Shown here one piece after another: positions 37,386-45,716 of a stretch of DNA of 64,000 nt. The stretch is from Bdellovibrionales bacterium. Lineage in GTDB: Bacteria; Bdellovibrionota; UBA1018; CAIMNF01. The position numbers were made by a program, and so were the translations under genes. The stretch lies in contig CANNBJ010000003.1 of assembly GCA_947502835.1 (NCBI GenBank), positions 62,001 to 126,000 of the forward strand, in the 5' to 3' direction. Position 1 is the stretch's first letter; each line of letters begins with the position of its first letter. The notes under the pieces were generated by a model. The model had not been told where the DNA came from. It saw nothing but the letters and a program-made list of their open reading frames with translations, and searched no databases.

Positions 37386-38164
37386 TCCGGAGGGAGCAGT
37401 GACAGGGTTTCTTGGAAGAATTCACTCACGAGGGGAATCTTGCTTTTGACCACTTCCGAGGGAGGGGCCATGAGCAGGATTTTTCCCTGATCAAGAAACA
37501 GGATTTGATCCGCGATGGAAAGCGCGCAGGCCATGTCATGGGAAACGATGATGCTGGTCACCTTGAGGGTTCGGGAGAGTTCATGGATCAACTCGTTGAT
37601 CGAGCTCGTGCTCAAAGGGTCAAGCCCAGTGGTTGGCTCATCAAAGAGAAGGGTATCCGGACCTGGAGCAAGGGTCCGGGCCATGGAAACCCGTTTCTGG
37701 ACGCCATAGGAGACTTCACCGGGATACAGGGAAAGAATGTCCGGAGAGAGATGGACGAGAGCAAGCTTCTCGTGGACGATCGCGTTGATTTCCTCTTCGG
37801 TTGGATCCCGTCCGATTTTCTCGCGGTACTGGGGGGTTCTGAGTCCGAACGCAATATTGTCGAAGTTGGTGAGGGAGTCGAGAAGGGCCGGATGCTGAAA
37901 TACCATCCCGCAGCGCTGGCGAACCTTGGGAAGCAAGTCACGACCTTGCTCCGTGAACATCGCGCTGACTTCGAATTGGTCTACGTGGATTTTGCCGGCA
38001 TCCGGCTCCAGTACGCCGATGATGTGCTTCAGGGTCACGGATTTCCCCATTCCGCTTTTTCCGAGAATGAAGAGGATCTCGCCTTTCTTCACCTCAAAGG
38101 AAACCCCGTCGAGGATTTTCTTCGGACCGAATGCCTTGTGCACGTTTTCGAAGCGAATGCTCAT
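37370..38164 (-). CDS. MlaF-like ABC ATPase with degenerate signature motif
   Basis: Walker A GKSGMGKS; signature position EVSYGVQKR (37691-37714) instead of LSGGxxKR; Walker B TLLFDEPTTGLDP. Confidence 0.92.
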   Translation of the reverse strand: MSIRFENVHKAFGPKKILDGVSFEVKKGEILFILGKSGMGKSVTLKHIIGVLEPDAGKIHVDQFEVSAMFTEQGRDLLPKVRQRCGMVFQHPALLDSLTNFDNIAFGLRTPQYREKIGRDPTEEEINAIVHEKLALVHLSPDILSLYPGEVSYGVQKRVSMARTLAPGPDTLLFDEPTTGLDPLSTSSINELIHELSRTLKVTSIIVSHDMACALSIADQILFLDQGKILLMAPPSEVVKSKIPLVSEFFQETLSLLPPDWRFE

Positions 38165-38871
38165 GGCCCGTTCGCCCCCTTGTCAGAGGTGATGGCACTC
38201 GAGTAAATGAAGTGCTTGAGCGCCGGATCGCGGGTCTGTTTCACCTGGTCGGGACTTCCGTGGACCTGCAGGCCGTGGCCATGACAGAATCCGATCCTGT
38301 CGGAAACCTGATACGCACGCTGAAGATCGTTGGTCACCATGATGAGTGTGGTTTGGTTTTTCCGGTGCAATTTCAACATCAGTTCAGCGATGGATTTCGA
38401 GGTGATGGGGTCAAGCCCTGCGGTGGGCTCGTCATACAGAATGACCTCGGGTTCTATGATGAGCGCACGAGCGATGCCGAGACGTTTCTGCATCCCCCCG
38501 GAGATTTCGTCCGGGTGGAGATGGGCGGCATGGTCGAGACCCACGGCCTTCAGGAGGTCCATGGAGCGCTCCTTTGCATCATCCCCGTGGACATTGCAGG
38601 TTTCCGCAAGCGGGACAAGAAGGTTTTCCAGGAGATTGAAGGAATCAAAAAGTGCGTTCTTCTGAAAGAGCATGCTCACCCGTTCGGAAGCAACCGTGAT
38701 GGAGCCACCCGAGGGAGGAATGAGGCCTGCGATCATCTTGAGAAGAATGCTCTTTCCTGCTCCCGACGGACCGATGATTCCAAAGGCTTCGCGAGCCGGG
38801 ACACTGAAGTTGATGTTTTCGAGAATCAAGCGGTCCTTGATCTGCAAGGAGACATTCTTGAGCTCGATCAT
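38161..38871 (-). CDS. MlaF-like ABC ATPase with canonical signature motif
   Basis: Walker A GPSGAGKS; EISGGMQKRLGIARAL (ISGGMQKR at 38482-38505); VILYDEPTAGLDP. Confidence 0.93.
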   Translation of the reverse strand: MIELKNVSLQIKDRLILENINFSVPAREAFGIIGPSGAGKSILLKMIAGLIPPSGGSITVASERVSMLFQKNALFDSFNLLENLLVPLAETCNVHGDDAKERSMDLLKAVGLDHAAHLHPDEISGGMQKRLGIARALIIEPEVILYDEPTAGLDPITSKSIAELMLKLHRKNQTTLIMVTNDLQRAYQVSDRIGFCHGHGLQVHGSPDQVKQTRDPALKHFIYSSAITSDKGANGP

Positions 38872-39962
38872 AAGACCTCAAGGACGGGGATCAGGATTTC
38901 CTGTGCGAGAAGTTTCGCATTGAGGGGGAGATTGACGAGTTTCCGCTTTTCGGCGAGGGTCCCGAGGATCCCGCAGAGCCGCTCCGGGGAGAGTCCGCGG
39001 ACCTCCGAGATCTGAAGCAGGAGTTCACGCTGGTCGGAGTGGGTCCAAACATGGGAATCGCCGCGAATGGAAGCCTGAAGAAGGTCCGAAAAAATGGATT
39101 CCAAAAGGTCGAGTCCAAGGTGGGTTTGAGTCTGCGACTTTGAGAGCGTTTCCACCAGTTTCATCCATTCGTGAGCGGGGCTCGACAGAAGTCCCAGAAT
39201 CTGTTCACGAAGGGTCCAGACCTCTTCACTGGAAAAATGGATTGCCCGAGTGAGACTTCCGTTTGCCGATCGGGCCGCCACCTGGCCCCGGATGGAATTG
39301 AACTCAAGTCCTTTGGAAGCCTTGAGGATTGCAAACAGGGGCTCGGAGGGGATCGGAGAGAGGCGCACCTCCATGCAACGGGACAGGATGGTGGGAAGAA
39401 GCCGCGAGGAATCGGATGCGGTCAGGATGAAGATCCAGTTCTTCGGGGGTTCTTCCAACATTTTCAGAATGGAGTTGGCGGCCGCAGGAGTCATGCGATC
39501 TGCATCCGCGATCACCACGATCTTGAAGGGCTCGCTCACCGGTCCGAGACCAAGTTTAGATTTCAGATCGCGAAATGCTTCGATCTTGTGGGAGCCAAGG
39601 CGGGAGCCGTCCTCGGGCGCTTCAGGGTCGAACCAATACAGATCAAGCCATTGGTCGCGAAGGGCGCGTGTGCAGGAGGGGCAGTTTCCACAGGGGTCTC
39701 TTCCGGTCTTCTTCTCCGAAGGAGCGGAGCTGCCGAACAGATCCGGTCCTGAATCGGATTCGGAATTCGCAAACAGGGATTCGTCACAAAAGAGCGTTTG
39801 CACCAGGTGCAGGACCAGACTCTTTTTTCCAACACCCTCGATTCCTGTGAAGAGAAGAGTGGAATGGAGGGATGAGCTCTCCTCGAAGCGGTCAAGCAGG
39901 GGAGAGAGTTTCGGGGAGTGAACCTCGAGAAAGGAAGTGGAGAGGGGAAGGGACACCTTCAT
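38868..39962 (-). CDS. holB: DNA polymerase III delta' subunit-like
   Basis: LLFTGIEGVGKKSLVLHLVQ; CGNCPSCTRAL; VVIADADRMTPAAANSILKMLEEPPKNWIFILTAS; adjacent to tmk. Confidence 0.88.
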   Translation of the reverse strand: MKVSLPLSTSFLEVHSPKLSPLLDRFEESSSLHSTLLFTGIEGVGKKSLVLHLVQTLFCDESLFANSESDSGPDLFGSSAPSEKKTGRDPCGNCPSCTRALRDQWLDLYWFDPEAPEDGSRLGSHKIEAFRDLKSKLGLGPVSEPFKIVVIADADRMTPAAANSILKMLEEPPKNWIFILTASDSSRLLPTILSRCMEVRLSPIPSEPLFAILKASKGLEFNSIRGQVAARSANGSLTRAIHFSSEEVWTLREQILGLLSSPAHEWMKLVETLSKSQTQTHLGLDLLESIFSDLLQASIRGDSHVWTHSDQRELLLQISEVRGLSPERLCGILGTLAEKRKLVNLPLNAKLLAQEILIPVLEVL

Positions 39963-40552
39963 AGGAAGTCCCCGAGCACCCGAAGCGCAGCTTGGCACAC
40001 CTGCTCGGGAGTCTTGTTTTTCACGCGCAGCACGCGGAAGCGTTTCTGGTCTTTCCGGATTGAATGCAGGAATCCTTTGCGAACTTTTTTCTGGAAGGCG
40101 ATTCCCGCCTTCTCAAACTTGTTCGGGTCTTGTGCGCGCGCAAGGCCCTCCTCAACCGGGAGATCGAGAAAGAACGTAAGGTCCGGTTTTCGTCTTCCCG
40201 TTGCCATGTGGTTCAACTTTTCAATCATTCCGGTATCAAGTCCGCGGGCAAACCCCTGATACGCCAGGGTGGAATCCGTGAAGCGGTCACAGAGCACCCA
40301 TTGCCCCGACTGAAGAGCCGGGAGAACCGTTTTTTTGAAGTGTTCAGCCCTGGCAGCCTCGTACAGAAACAACTCGGTGAGAGGATCCATCTCGTGGTGG
40401 AGAATCAAAGCCCGGATCTGCTCCGCAACGGCAGAGCCCCCCGGTTCACGGGTCACGACGTGGGGGATCTTCAGGGACTGAAGCTTCAGGGAGAGGTTCC
40501 GGATGAGCGTGGATTTTCCGCACCCTTCGGTCCCCTCAAACGTGATCAACAT
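39959..40552 (-). CDS. tmk: Thymidylate kinase
   Basis: LITFEGTEGCGKSTLIRNLS; VTREPGGSAVAEQIR; LCDRFTDSTLAYQGFARGL. Confidence 0.96.
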   Translation of the reverse strand: MLITFEGTEGCGKSTLIRNLSLKLQSLKIPHVVTREPGGSAVAEQIRALILHHEMDPLTELFLYEAARAEHFKKTVLPALQSGQWVLCDRFTDSTLAYQGFARGLDTGMIEKLNHMATGRRKPDLTFFLDLPVEEGLARAQDPNKFEKAGIAFQKKVRKGFLHSIRKDQKRFRVLRVKNKTPEQVCQAALRVLGDFL

Positions 40553-40594
40553 AGCCCCTAAGGTTTCTCAAAGGGGGGGAAATCTCGTCAAGGT

Positions 40595-41743
40595 TTAGTA
40601 TTGGATGTCTTCTTGGGAAGGGCTTGATTTCGGGCGATCCGCAGGGGGGCCTCCCGAGCCATCCATCGGAGGGGGCGGATAGGCAGCACCCCCGTTGGTG
40701 CCGCCGAAACTGCCTCCTGCGTTGTCCGGATAGGGGCCGAGATCGCCTTCGTTGAATTCGTCACTGAGGGGGGCATTCTTGAGTTCCTCTTTCAGCGCTT
40801 TCAGCTCTTGCAGCTCTTTTTTGAGATCCCGGAGTTCCTCAAGATCCTTGTCGACGGTCTTCTTCTCGGCAAGTGGCTCCTCGGCGGGTTCCTCGGAAGA
40901 CGGCAACACCGGGGCGGGAGGGGGCGTTGGGGCAGAGCGTGTTTTCACGGTGACAGGTTTGGTCGGAGTTGGTTCCGGCTTTTTCTCCACGACCGCCCGG
41001 ATGGTCATTTTCTCTGTGGATCGATCCACCACTTCGGTTTTTGGAGGCAGGGCGGAATCGGACTGGGTTTCCCCCTTCTCGTTCTTGGCAGCGGTTGGCG
41101 CCGGGGTGTTCGCGAGCTGGTACCATTGTCCCAGGGCCAGACCCAACAGGGAAACCAGAATGCAAATCGCTACCAGACGTGTCACGGAAAGGGGCTTCTT
41201 AGCGTTCAGCTTCTCTTCTTCAGAGGCTTGTTGCGCGGATTGAAGCTGTTTTGCCTCTCGTTTCTGGCGGGTGTTTTGAAGAATGTCGAACATCTCCGCC
41301 ATGGGATCGCGTTTGGATCCTGATGTTGAAGTTTCCGCCATCTCTCGTTCCATGGACTCGATTTCCTTCAAAAACTCCTCTTGGCTCGGAGCAAAGGTCG
41401 CAAGGGGTGGGGGAAGAGAGTCGTCAGGTGATTCCACAATTTGGGACTTCGGCGGAGCGACCGGTTCGGGGGAAGGAGGGGGATTTTGAGGACTCGGAAT
41501 CGGTTTTTCGGATGAAAGGGGTTCGGGAGAAAGAGGTTGTTGAGGACTGACTCGTTTGGACTGCGACTGGCGCGCCTGCTCAAGACGCCAGTCCAGAATG
41601 GTTTGCCAGTTTGAATCTTTCAGGCTCGTGGAGATCCTGTGATGGGGAAATACCTCACCATCGGCAATCAGTCCCATGACTTCATTTGTTTGGTAGGGGC
41701 CCGATCTGACACCGTCGAGATCAAGGAACCACTGATCAGTCAT
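40595..41743 (-). CDS. GYF_2-domain protein with TM segment, coiled coil and Pro-rich linkers
   Basis: WFLDLDGVRSGPYQTNEVMGLIADGEV; hydrophobic LVAICILVSLLGLALGQWY; KELQELKALKEELK. Confidence 0.75.
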   Translation of the reverse strand: MTDQWFLDLDGVRSGPYQTNEVMGLIADGEVFPHHRISTSLKDSNWQTILDWRLEQARQSQSKRVSPQQPLSPEPLSSEKPIPSPQNPPPSPEPVAPPKSQIVESPDDSLPPPLATFAPSQEEFLKEIESMEREMAETSTSGSKRDPMAEMFDILQNTRQKREAKQLQSAQQASEEEKLNAKKPLSVTRLVAICILVSLLGLALGQWYQLANTPAPTAAKNEKGETQSDSALPPKTEVVDRSTEKMTIRAVVEKKPEPTPTKPVTVKTRSAPTPPPAPVLPSSEEPAEEPLAEKKTVDKDLEELRDLKKELQELKALKEELKNAPLSDEFNEGDLGPYPDNAGGSFGGTNGGAAYPPPPMDGSGGPPADRPKSSPSQEDIQY

Positions 41744-41780
41744 GAGAAAATAGTAACATGTCGATTCCGTTGAGCAAAAA

Positions 41781-41814
41781 AAAACCCCGCTTCCATTCGG
41801 GAATGCGGGGTTTT
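41781..41814 (-). terminator. Rho-independent terminator downstream of 41840-42700
   Basis: AAAACCCCGC...GCGGGGTTTT flanked by an A run on + (U-tract on minus). Confidence 0.85.
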
Positions 41815-41839
41815 GAAGGTCGGTTTATTGACGCCCGAA

Positions 41840-42700
41840 CTAGAGGAGTGCGCCAGAAAGATACAGATTGAACTGCATGTTTTTAGCAGCATTGGTCACA
41901 CTGGAAGAGTCCATACCCACAGGCTCAATCGAAATATAAGGGGTGGCCGTCCAGCCCTTGAGGAACTCCCAATTCGCACCCACATCGATTTCGTCACTGT
42001 CGTTCACGAGTCCGGCCCCCATTTTGGCCTGTGACAGGAGCTCCGGATACACCGAGGCAAAGGCGCCCAGGCCATCCTTGATCTGATAATCCACCTCAAA
42101 CCAAGGCTGGACCACGGAAGTCACATTTTGGGAGGGGCCAGATGCCTTGAAAAAGTTTTGCTGAAGTGTTGTGCCGGTGTTGAAGGAGAATCGGCTGTCC
42201 TGCAGGGCAATGTCCAGATTGGCGATCAGCTCTGCACCCATGAGGAGCTCCCGCTCCCGGGAAATGCTCGAGGTCGGGAGTTTGAGCCTGGGGGTGAGGG
42301 TCAGGTCAAGCGTGTTGGTTTTGACCAAATGCCTGAAATTGGCAAGAAGGCGGTAATCGCCATTTGTGACATCCATACCCTCCCGTGATGCAGCTGCCGT
42401 TACCCTTGCCTCCATTCCGAAATCAATGGACTCGCTCGGTGCAAGCAGGAAACGAAAGCGGTTCTCAAGCTCTTCGGCCTCGGAACTGTTGCTGTCGGCT
42501 TGGCTGAAGTTCTTTGAGTTCAGGCCTGGCCCCCTCAGAATCCCGAGATAGTTGATCTTGAATCGCGATTCGTTCGAGTTTGCCGCGGTTTGATCGACTG
42601 AAATCCCGGTGCTTGATGCGCTCAACGGTATCGTACTTTGCGCAAATGCCTGGATCCCCCCCAAAGCACACGCGCAAAGCACAAGAATGTGCTTGCTCAT
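41840..42700 (-). CDS. Secreted/outer-membrane beta-barrel-like protein
   Basis: Signal peptide MSKHILVLCACALGGIQAFA; alternating amphipathic strands; terminal LYLSGALL. Confidence 0.65.
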   Translation of the reverse strand: MSKHILVLCACALGGIQAFAQSTIPLSASSTGISVDQTAANSNESRFKINYLGILRGPGLNSKNFSQADSNSSEAEELENRFRFLLAPSESIDFGMEARVTAAASREGMDVTNGDYRLLANFRHLVKTNTLDLTLTPRLKLPTSSISRERELLMGAELIANLDIALQDSRFSFNTGTTLQQNFFKASGPSQNVTSVVQPWFEVDYQIKDGLGAFASVYPELLSQAKMGAGLVNDSDEIDVGANWEFLKGWTATPYISIEPVGMDSSSVTNAAKNMQFNLYLSGALL

Positions 42701-42782
42701 GATGTTCCCCCTAAAAATTCACTGCTTAAAAATGGTGAGGGAAACCTTGATGCTCTGTCAAAAAAAATAGAGTTCGGCAAAT

Positions 42783-42819
42783 AAAAAACCCCGACTCGGG
42801 AAACCCGGGCCGGGGTTTT
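42783..42819 (-). terminator. Rho-independent terminator of pnp
   Basis: Minus strand AAAACCCCGGCCCGGGTTTCCCGAGTCGGGGTTTTTTAT. Confidence 0.85.
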
Positions 42820-42841
42820 GAAATTTTGAACGCCGAAACCT

Positions 42842-45073
42842 TTAGTTGCGGGGTCCGCGAGGGCCGCGATCACGGTCGCGGTTTCCGCCGCCCATTGGAC
42901 GACGATCGCGATCTCCGCCCGGACGTGGCTCACGCGGAGGAGGCGGCACGTATCCTTCTGGAGGAGTGAGGAGCGCCTTGCGGGAGAGGCGAACCTTTCC
43001 TTGTGCATCCACATCGAGAACTTTCACTTCGACCATGTCGCCTTCCTTCAGAACGTCATTCACATTGTTGATTCGCTCGTACGCGATCTCGGAAATATGA
43101 AGAAGTCCATCCTGGTTCGGGAGTACGCCGATGAAGGCACCGAAGTCAGTGATCTTCTTGACTGGCCCCTTATACGTCTTGCCGACTTCTACCACTGCGA
43201 TGATGTTCATGATCATCTCAACGGCCTTCGCGGCAGCTTCAGAATCGTTTGACGCGACATTGCAGGTTCCATCGTCTTCGATATTCACCTTGGCACCGGT
43301 CTTGGCCACGATGTCCTTGATCACCTTACCGCTTGGCCCGATCACGGCTCCGATCTGATCGACCGGTACCTTGATGGTGGTGATACGAGGAGCATTCTTG
43401 TTGAGATCGTTGCGAGGAGTCGAGATCGCCTTGCTCATTTCGCCCAGGATGTGTTGACGGCCTTCGAACGCCTGTTGAAGCGCTTGCTTCATGATCTCGC
43501 CATCGACACCTTCGATCTTGATGTCCATCTGGATTCCGGTCACGCCATCTTTGGTTCCGGCAACCTTGAAATCCATATCGCCCAGGTGATCCTCGTCTCC
43601 GAGAATGTCAGAGAGAATTGCAACCCGTGAGCCTTCCTTGATGAGTCCCATTGCGATCCCCGCAACCGGCTTCAGGAAGGGAGCGCCCGCATCCATGAGT
43701 GACATTGAAGCAGAGCAAACCGATCCCATGGAAGAGGAACCATTGGACTCGAGGGTTTCGCACACGATTCGAACGGTATACGGGAATTTTTCATGAGGAG
43801 GCATCATCGCGAGGATGGAGCGCTCCGCAAGGGCACCGTGACCGATTTCGCGGCGGGATTGTCCACCGAAACGTCCCGCTTCACCTACGGAGTAAGGAGG
43901 GAAATTGTAGTGAAGCATGAACTTGCCCATGGTGTTTTGGTACATGCTGTCGATGATCTGTTCATCATCGGCAGTTCCAAGGGTGGTAACAGAAAGAACC
44001 TGGGTTTCACCACGGGTGAAGAGCGCTGAACCGTGGGCTTTTGGAAGAAGTCCGGCCTCAACGGTGATCGGGCGAATGGTCTTCGTGTCACGTCCGTCGA
44101 TCCGGACCTTTTCAGAAAGAATCATTTCGCGCATCAGGTTGTACTGAAGGAGTTCCACGAGGCGCTTTACTTCTTTTTCCTTGGTTTCTGCTGCTTTTGG
44201 TTCTGCTTCTTTGAGTGATGCAGGAACGAGGGCTTCAAGAGTCGCCTTCTTTGCATCCTTCACCATTTGGTAGCGCGTCTGCTTTTCTTTTGTGCGGAGC
44301 GCTTTGTTCAAAGGATCCTTGGCAAGGCCTTCGATCTGCTTCATGAGGTCTGCAGGAGTGGAGAGTGGAGTGAATTCGCGCTTGGGCTTTCCGGCTTTGG
44401 TGCGAAGCTCTTCAATGATGCCGCAAAGCTTTTTCACTTCTTCGTGACCCTTCAGGATCGCAGCAAGGCAATCGGCTTCAGCGGCTTCTTGTGCGCCCCC
44501 TTCGACCATCATGATTGCGTTCTTGGTTCCGGCAACAACGATCTCAAGGTCGCACTCATCCTGCATTTGATGCCAGGTGGGGTTCACGATGAATTGGCCA
44601 TTGATCCGCCCCATTCTCACGGCCGCTGTCGGACCGTTGAAAGGAATGTCGGAAATGTGGAGGGCTGCTCCCGCTCCAATGGATGCTGCCATTTCAACAT
44701 CGGCTTCATGATCGACAGAGAGCACGGTCGCGATCACTTGGGTTTCGTAATAGTATCCTTCAGGAAAAAGCGGGCGGATCGGACGATCGATCAATCGAGC
44801 CGCCAAGGTGGACTCGGAAGAAGGACGGCCTTCGCGTTTCAAGAAGCTGCCGGGGATTTTACCGGCGGCATAAAAGCGCTCGGCAAACTCAACGGTAAGA
44901 GGCATGAAATCGATCCCGGCTTTTGGTTCCTTGTTTGAAACCGCAGTCACGAGCACGCGGGTGTCACCGTAGTGAACCAGAATGGAAGCGTCTGCCTGTT
45001 TGGCCATGCGGCCGGTTTCGAGAGTGAGTGTCTTCCCACCGAGGGTGGTGCTGACGGTTTTGATGTTCATCAT
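42842..45073 (-). CDS. pnp: Polyribonucleotide nucleotidyltransferase
   Basis: [30 protein letters not shown] domain [15 protein letters not shown]-like [16 protein letters not shown]1 domain; Arg/Gly-rich tail. Confidence 0.98.
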   Translation of the reverse strand: MMNIKTVSTTLGGKTLTLETGRMAKQADASILVHYGDTRVLVTAVSNKEPKAGIDFMPLTVEFAERFYAAGKIPGSFLKREGRPSSESTLAARLIDRPIRPLFPEGYYYETQVIATVLSVDHEADVEMAASIGAGAALHISDIPFNGPTAAVRMGRINGQFIVNPTWHQMQDECDLEIVVAGTKNAIMMVEGGAQEAAEADCLAAILKGHEEVKKLCGIIEELRTKAGKPKREFTPLSTPADLMKQIEGLAKDPLNKALRTKEKQTRYQMVKDAKKATLEALVPASLKEAEPKAAETKEKEVKRLVELLQYNLMREMILSEKVRIDGRDTKTIRPITVEAGLLPKAHGSALFTRGETQVLSVTTLGTADDEQIIDSMYQNTMGKFMLHYNFPPYSVGEAGRFGGQSRREIGHGALAERSILAMMPPHEKFPYTVRIVCETLESNGSSSMGSVCSASMSLMDAGAPFLKPVAGIAMGLIKEGSRVAILSDILGDEDHLGDMDFKVAGTKDGVTGIQMDIKIEGVDGEIMKQALQQAFEGRQHILGEMSKAISTPRNDLNKNAPRITTIKVPVDQIGAVIGPSGKVIKDIVAKTGAKVNIEDDGTCNVASNDSEAAAKAVEMIMNIIAVVEVGKTYKGPVKKITDFGAFIGVLPNQDGLLHISEIAYERINNVNDVLKEGDMVEVKVLDVDAQGKVRLSRKALLTPPEGYVPPPPREPRPGGDRDRRPMGGGNRDRDRGPRGPRN

Positions 45074-45164
45074 TTGGATGAATTCCTTTTCTTTATTGGC
45101 CCTTTGACAAGGCCGTGGGTGGAGGGGTGCCCGGGCTCCGGACATTCCAGTGTTAAAAAACAAA

Positions 45165-45226
45165 ACTGCGAAGCATTGGGTGCACATTCCCGCTCGAAAG
45201 AGCCAAAAAGGTGCATGCTTCGCAGT
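45165..45226 (-). promoter_or_regulatory. Long hairpin between rpsO and pnp (attenuator/terminator or RNase III-type element)
   Basis: Perfect 12-bp arms ACTGCGAAGCAT (45165-45176) and ATGCTTCGCAGT (45215-45226); minus strand continues TTTGTTTTTT. Confidence 0.7.
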
Positions 45227-45232
45227 CTTAAA

Positions 45233-45517
45233 TTATTTTCTGAGTTCGAGTTTGGACAGAAGTTGGGTGTAGCGGGACTCGTCCTGAGACTTCAGATAGT
45301 TCAGGAGCCGGCGGCGCTGTCCGACGAGCTTGAGAAGACCAAGGCGGGATGCGTGATCCTTGGAGTGCTTCTGAAAGTGAGGGTTCAAAGTATTGATGCG
45401 ATCGGTGATCAGTGCGATCTGTACTTCAGTGGATCCGGTGTTCGTGCCTTTGGTGCCGAAGGTCTGGATCAGGTTGGCCTTTTTGGCCTTGATTTCGGTT
45501 TTACGAGCTTTGCCCAT
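45233..45517 (-). CDS. rpsO: 30S ribosomal protein S15
   Basis: TGSTEVQIALITDRINTLNPHFQKHSKDHASRLGLLKLVGQRRRLLNYLK. Confidence 0.98.
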   Translation of the reverse strand: MGKARKTEIKAKKANLIQTFGTKGTNTGSTEVQIALITDRINTLNPHFQKHSKDHASRLGLLKLVGQRRRLLNYLKSQDESRYTQLLSKLELRK

Positions 45518-45547
45518 TTGCATGTGTCTGTTTTCCTTAAAAATAGC

Positions 45548-45566
45548 AGTACTTCTTTTGAGTACT
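45548..45566 (-). promoter_or_regulatory. Small hairpin in rpsO leader
   Basis: AGTACT-7 nt-AGTACT upstream of the rpsO start codon. Confidence 0.3.
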
Positions 45567-45716
45567 CGATGGGTTTTTATCTGTTTTAGTCCTGAAGGGT
45601 GTACCACAGGGTCTGTAAGACTGTAAAGTGCGAATGATTCAAGGAATTTAGATGAGTTACGGGACGGGAGTTAGGTTAGGGTTCAAGTTTTCTGGCCGGG
45701 ATGTCGAAAAAGCGTT

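Noticed and set aside
45668-45688. TTAGGTTAGGGTT telomere-like repeat upstream of 45717
   Set aside because: Only about two units; too short to be meaningful.
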